Shown piece by piece: positions 59,783 to 64,000 of a stretch of 64,000 bases of DNA. Both the position numbers and the translations under genes were made by a program. Each line of letters opens with the position of its first letter. The stretch's first letter is position 1. The notes beneath the pieces are model-generated. The model was not told the DNA's origin and made no database searches. It saw nothing but the letters and a program-made list of their open reading frames with translations. Origin of the DNA: Gordonia hydrophobica NBRC 16057. GTDB taxonomy: Bacteria; Actinomycetota; Actinomycetes; Mycobacteriales; Mycobacteriaceae. The stretch covers positions 21,864 through 85,863 of the forward strand of contig NZ_BCWU01000016.1 in NCBI RefSeq assembly GCF_001592365.1. The letters are read 5' to 3'.

Positions 59783-62700
59783 TTACTGAAGGTTAATCGG
59801 CTTCGCCCGGTTGAGCTCAGCTTCCACTTCGGGACCGATGACCGCGAGCGCCGCGGCGTCGGCCATGCCGAGGTGATGGGTGTCGATCAGGTGGTTGGTC
59901 ACCCGGCCGTCCACATACTCACGCCAGGTGCCCACCAGTGCTTCGTTGTCCGGCTTGTCAGCCGTCGCTGTGAAGAACTGGACGTCACCGGCGTAGTGCC
60001 CGGGCTCATAGCCTTCGAGCATCTCGCTAGACGTGGCGAAACTGCTCATGACTCGCGCCACCTGATCTTCGGCGAGCAGACCCATCGACGCGATCTGGGT
60101 TCGGACCACCGCCGCGACCTCGTCCGCGCTGGATGCGTGGATGTCGTCGCCGAGGTCGAACAGGTCGCGCCAGCTGCCGAGCAGATCGTTGACCGTGTCG
60201 GCCGCGTCCGTGTCGGGTGCCTCGGAGACCGCGTCGGGATTCACCCGGAGCGAGGCGTCCATGACGCCGAGGTAGGCCACGTCCTGGCCCGCCGCAGTCA
60301 ACTGGCGTGCCATCTCGTAGGCGATGGTGCCACCGATCGACCAGCCCAGCAGATGGAACGGGCCGCCCGGATGCACCGCGCGGATCTCCCGCACATAGCG
60401 TTCGGCCAACCGCGGCACATCGTGGAACGACTCCTCACCGGCGACGACGTGCGGATCCTGCAGCCCGTAGACCGGGCGGTCGGCCAGGTACGGGACCAGT
60501 CCGCCGAAAAACCAGGCGAGGCCGCCGGCCGGGTGGATGCAGAACAGCGGCGGTCGGCCGCCGTCCGCGCGAAGCGGAATCAGGACCGTGTTCAGTGCGC
60601 CACCGGTCGTGATCCGCTGAGCCAGGCCCTGCACCGACGCGTCTTCGAACAGCCACGCCAGCTGGATCTCAGTGCTCGCGGACTCGCGGAGTCGCGAGAC
60701 GACGCGGGCTGCCGCGAGCGAGTTGCCGCCCAGATCGAAGAAGCTCGTCGTGGCGGAGACTTGGTCGGTCGGAACGTCGAGGACCTCCGCGAAGGCCTCC
60801 GCGATCGCCGTCTCGAGTGCACCGTCCGGCGCCACGAACTCGGCGGTCTCGATCGCCGGTTCGGGCAGCGCTCGCTTATCGAGCTTCCCGACCGGCGTGA
60901 GCGGGAACGCATCGAGCACCGTGATGGACGACGGCAGCATGTACGCGGGAAGACGCTGGGCGGCGAAGGCTTTGACTTCAGCCACGTCGGTGCCGGCATC
61001 TGCCACCAGGTATGCGGCGAGCGCAGTGGCGACCGCCCCTCCGGTAGCGGCGTCGCCGCCGACACCGAGGACCACCGCGGACTCGACCGCCGGATGGTCG
61101 GCGAGAACGGCTTCGATCTCGCCGAGTTCAATGCGCAGACCACGCAGCTTCACCTGATCGTCCGAACGACCGTAGTACTCCAGCTCCACCTGGTCATGGG
61201 CGCTACGTACCCACCGGACCACATCGCCGGTGCGGTACATGCGGCCGGTGCCGTACGGGTTGGCGACGAAGCGTTCCGCCGTGAGCCCCGGACGGTCCAC
61301 GTACCCGCGCGAGAGTGCGCCACCGACCGCGTACAGCTCGCCAGGCAGCCCGACGGGAACCGGGCGCAGGCGCTCGTCGAGCACCAGCAGGTCCACGCCG
61401 CCGATCGGCGGACCGAGACGAACCGGAGCGTCCGCGGACATCGGCGCACTGATCGTGATGCCGATGGTTGTCTCGGTGGGTCCGTAGAGGTCGTGCACGT
61501 CGTGCGTCGACGCCCACCTGCCCACCAGCGCCTGCGGAACGGCTTCACCGCCGATGGCGATGGACTTCAGCGACGGCACCCGTTCCGGAACTACGGTGGC
61601 CAGCACTGATGGAGTCAGGAAGGTGTGCGTCACGCCGTGGGCGCGGATGAACTCCTCCAGCGCCTCGCCGCCGACGGCGTCGTCGGGCCGGTACGCCAAG
61701 GTGCCCGCATTCGTTACCGACAGCAGGTACTCGAGCACCGACGCGTCGAAGCTCGGCGATGCGAACCCGAGGACCACCGGCTTCTCGCCGGCGTTCAATC
61801 GCAGGGACTCCTGCGCCGCGAAGTTGGCGAGGCCGGAGTGTGTCACCGAGACGCCCTTCGGGCGGCCCGTCGAACCGGACGTGTAGATGATGTACGCCAA
61901 GTTCGCCGCCGTGATGCCGGTCGGCAGGTCCAGGCTCGTCGCGGAGGCGGACTCGATCTGCGCCGAGACCGCCTCGTCGTCGAGCCTGATCCAGTCGAAG
62001 CCTCCGGATGGCAGTGCACCCGATGCTTCGACGGCCAGGCCGATCACGGCGCCGGAGTCCTCGACCATGCCCGCGACGCGCTGGGCGGGGTAGGTCGGAT
62101 CCACCGGCACGTAGGCGCCACCGGTCTTGGCGACCGCCCAGATCGCGACGGCCAGCTCCACCGAGCGACCGATGGCGAGGGCGACAGGCTTCTCCGGCCC
62201 CACTCCCCTGTGGGTGAGCCAGCGCGCGAGACGGTTAGACGCCGCGTCGATCTCCGCGTAGGTGAGCGAGGCACCGTTGCCGTCGACGACGGCCACGGTC
62301 TCCGGTGCTCGGTGCGCGGCCTGCCGGAACAGGTCGGCCAGCAGCACCGGCTCGGTCGGCTCGCCTCCGGAGACCGGAACGAGCCCTTCGGCACCGCCCA
62401 AGGCGATGTCGTGCAGCGCGATCTCGGGATCGGTGGACACCTGTCGCAGAACGGCGACGAAGCGCTCGGCGAGCTCGTGCACGGTGGCCTCGTCGTAGAG
62501 GTCGGTCGCGTACAGGATTCCGCCGTGCCACGGACCGGGAGCCGTCGTGCCGATCTGCACGTGCAGGTCCACCTTGGCGGGCGAGTCGGTGATCCCGACC
62601 GGCTCCACGGTCAGCGGTCCCGTCTGCGGCTCTGCCTCGGTCGCCCGCTCGTCGACGCTCAGCCAGACCTGGCTGAGCGGCGCGAACGACTGAGATCGCG

Positions 62701-64000
62701 CGACGTCGAGGGAGTCGACGACCTCCTCGAACGGCACGTCGGCGTTCGAGAATGCCTCGATGTCGCCCGCGTGGGTCTGCGCGATCACCTCGCGGAAGCG
62801 ACTGTCCGGGCGGATGTCTGAGCGCAGCGTCAGCATATTGACGAACATGCCGACCAGCGGATCGAGGACCCGCTGGCCGCGACCGGCGACCGGGGTGCCG
62901 ACCGCGATGTCGTCCTGCCCGCTCATCCGTGCGAGCAGCACGGCGAGCGCCGCGTGCACGGTGATGAATTGCGTCGTCTGTGCCGCATGTGCGAGCTCGG
63001 CGATCTTCTCTGCCACGTCGGCGGGGATCTCGAACTCGACGAAGGCTCCCCGACCGCTGGCGACCGCGGGTCGTGGGCGATCGGTGGGCAGTTCGATGAC
63101 GGCCGGAAGGCCGCTCAGGCGTTCCTGCCAATACCCGAGTTGCTTGCCGAGGACCGACGATGCGTCGTCGGACGCGCCGAGGACCTCGCGCTGCCAGATC
63201 GCGTAGTCGGCGATCTGGACCTCGAGCGGCGTGAACGGCGGCTGCTGTCCAGCGGCGCGAGAGCCGTAGGCGATCACCAGGTCGCGGACCAGCGGTGCCA
63301 TCGACTCGCCGTCGGAGGCGATGTGATGGGCCACGACGGCCAGGACGTACTCGTTCTCCGCGGCCTGCCACAGACGGACGCGGAGCGGGAACTGGTTCTG
63401 CAGGTCGAAGCCCGCGAAGACCGCTTCCTGGATTCCGCGCTCGGAGTCCACGATCCGCCAGTCGACGGTGGTCTCCGCTGTCGGTGTGATCTGCTGGTAC
63501 GGCGTTCCGTCGTGTTCGGGGAACGTGGTCCGCAGCACCTCGTGACGTGCGACGACGTCGGCGACGGCATGCTCCAGGCTTTCGACCGAGAGCTCACCGG
63601 TCAATCGCAGCACCGCGGGGATGTTGTACATGCCCGACGTCGGTTCCAGGCGGTTGATGAACCACATCCGCTGCTGTGCGAACGAGAGCGGAATGAACTC
63701 GGGCCGGGGGTCAGCCGCCGCGATGGGCGGCAGAGCGCGGCCCGCGCTGCGGACGGTGTTGACGAGTTCGCGGACCGACGGCGCCTCGAAGACGTGCCGC
63801 ACCGTCACCTCGGCGTCCAGTGCCTCGCCGGCACGGGCCGCCAACCGCATCGCCGACAACGAATTGCCGCCGAGATCGAAGAAGCTGTCGGTCACACCCA
63901 CGCGCTCCACACCCAGCACCTCGGCGAACGCCTCGGCCACCGCATCTTCGCCCGGCGTCGCGGGCTCCACGTATTCGCCTGCGGTGAATTCCGGAGCCGG
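59783..64000 (-). CDS. NRPS, C-terminal part: T-C-A-T-TE (5' end outside window)
   Basis: The reading frame is open to the right window edge; about 1405 codons are visible. In order: a carrier domain (FFDLGGNSLSA near 63860), condensation domain (HHIASDG near 63320), adenylation domain ([11 protein letters not shown] near 61870; specificity positions read roughly D-A-L-F-A-G-L-I-G, substrate not assigned), carrier domain (FFDLGGNSLAA near 60720) and a type I thioesterase (GWSIGG near 60335; Asp in VMDAS; late His in DTHHLG). It therefore ends an assembly line, releasing its peptide. An mbtH gene follows. Whether the product is a siderophore cannot be read from this part. Confidence 0.93.
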   Translation of the reverse strand, partial: PAPEFTAGEYVEPATPGEDAVAEAFAEVLGVERVGVTDSFFDLGGNSLSAMRLAARAGEALDAEVTVRHVFEAPSVRELVNTVRSAGRALPPIAAADPRPEFIPLSFAQQRMWFINRLEPTSGMYNIPAVLRLTGELSVESLEHAVADVVARHEVLRTTFPEHDGTPYQQITPTAETTVDWRIVDSERGIQEAVFAGFDLQNQFPLRVRLWQAAENEYVLAVVAHHIASDGESMAPLVRDLVIAYGSRAAGQQPPFTPLEVQIADYAIWQREVLGASDDASSVLGKQLGYWQERLSGLPAVIELPTDRPRPAVASGRGAFVEFEIPADVAEKIAELAHAAQTTQFITVHAALAVLLARMSGQDDIAVGTPVAGRGQRVLDPLVGMFVNMLTLRSDIRPDSRFREVIAQTHAGDIEAFSNADVPFEEVVDSLDVARSQSFAPLSQVWLSVDERATEAEPQTGPLTVEPVGITDSPAKVDLHVQIGTTAPGPWHGGILYATDLYDEATVHELAERFVAVLRQVSTDPEIALHDIALGGAEGLVPVSGGEPTEPVLLADLFRQAAHRAPETVAVVDGNGASLTYAEIDAASNRLARWLTHRGVGPEKPVALAIGRSVELAVAIWAVAKTGGAYVPVDPTYPAQRVAGMVEDSGAVIGLAVEASGALPSGGFDWIRLDDEAVSAQIESASATSLDLPTGITAANLAYIIYTSGSTGRPKGVSVTHSGLANFAAQESLRLNAGEKPVVLGFASPSFDASVLEYLLSVTNAGTLAYRPDDAVGGEALEEFIRAHGVTHTFLTPSVLATVVPERVPSLKSIAIGGEAVPQALVGRWASTHDVHDLYGPTETTIGITISAPMSADAPVRLGPPIGGVDLLVLDERLRPVPVGLPGELYAVGGALSRGYVDRPGLTAERFVANPYGTGRMYRTGDVVRWVRSAHDQVELEYYGRSDDQVKLRGLRIELGEIEAVLADHPAVESAVVLGVGGDAATGGAVATALAAYLVADAGTDVAEVKAFAAQRLPAYMLPSSITVLDAFPLTPVGKLDKRALPEPAIETAEFVAPDGALETAIAEAFAEVLDVPTDQVSATTSFFDLGGNSLAAARVVSRLRESASTEIQLAWLFEDASVQGLAQRITTGGALNTVLIPLRADGGRPPLFCIHPAGGLAWFFGGLVPYLADRPVYGLQDPHVVAGEESFHDVPRLAERYVREIRAVHPGGPFHLLGWSIGGTIAYEMARQLTAAGQDVAYLGVMDASLRVNPDAVSEAPDTDAADTVNDLLGSWRDLFDLGDDIHASSADEVAAVVRTQIASMGLLAEDQVARVMSSFATSSEMLEGYEPGHYAGDVQFFTATADKPDNEALVGTWREYVDGRVTNHLIDTHHLGMADAAALAVIGPEVEAELNRAKPINLQ

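Overview
The window comes from a high-GC actinobacterium of the mycolic-acid group (Mycobacteriales). It is Gordonia-like in flavour, but the genus is not proven from sequence alone. The signs are mycobacterial-type ribosomal proteins, a DtxR/IdeR iron box, many ATGA/GTGA gene overlaps, probable leaderless starts, and NRPS plus MbtH genes. No tRNA, rRNA, CRISPR array or transposase was found.

Layout. The ribosomal spc operon lies on the minus strand and is split in two: rplN-rplX-rplE-rpsN at 43.8-45.3 kb and rpsH-rplF-rplR-rpsE-rpmD-rplO at 1.2-3.9 kb, followed by secY at the left edge. About 40 kb of accessory DNA separates rpsN from rpsH, and each half has its own sigma-70-like promoter. 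From rpsH outward the inserted DNA holds: a decayed tandem TM-GGDEF gene (4.3-5.8 kb); an AIM24-family gene; a 13-kb NRPS gene whose C-terminus is fused to an ABC-transporter ATPase, followed by its ABC-2 permease (7.0-20.9 kb); a repeat-rich intergenic region with a perfect 52-bp palindrome; the nitrate-respiration operon narGHJI-narK-cupin; a LysR regulator; the molybdate uptake operon (TOBE/HTH regulator-modA-modB-modC); molybdenum-cofactor genes moeA-moaC-mobA-DUF6457-moaD (plus) and mog-moaE-moaA (minus); an AbiEi/DUF559-like gene; a TRIC-like membrane protein; and a lower-GC patch with a WS/DGAT-like acyltransferase and a family-2 glycosyltransferase.

Molybdate import, cofactor synthesis and the molybdenum enzyme NarGHI sit together, so this block is a self-contained nitrate-respiration module.

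Right of rplN (45.5-59.2 kb, nearly all minus strand) come an HTH/AbiEii toxin-antitoxin-like pair and an array of signalling genes. Four membrane histidine kinases of the NarL-partner type are each coupled by a start/stop overlap to a second membrane protein that looks like a pseudokinase. There are two LuxR-type regulators, one of them without a receiver domain. Between the two halves of this array lie an acetoacetate-decarboxylase-family gene and a small lipoprotein gene preceded by a near-consensus IdeR box. The right edge holds mbtH and the 3' end of a second NRPS (T-C-A-T-TE).

Most notable items: the in-frame NRPS-TE-ABC ATPase fusion with an internal module lacking an adenylation domain; the four kinase/pseudokinase pairs; and the island that splits the spc operon.
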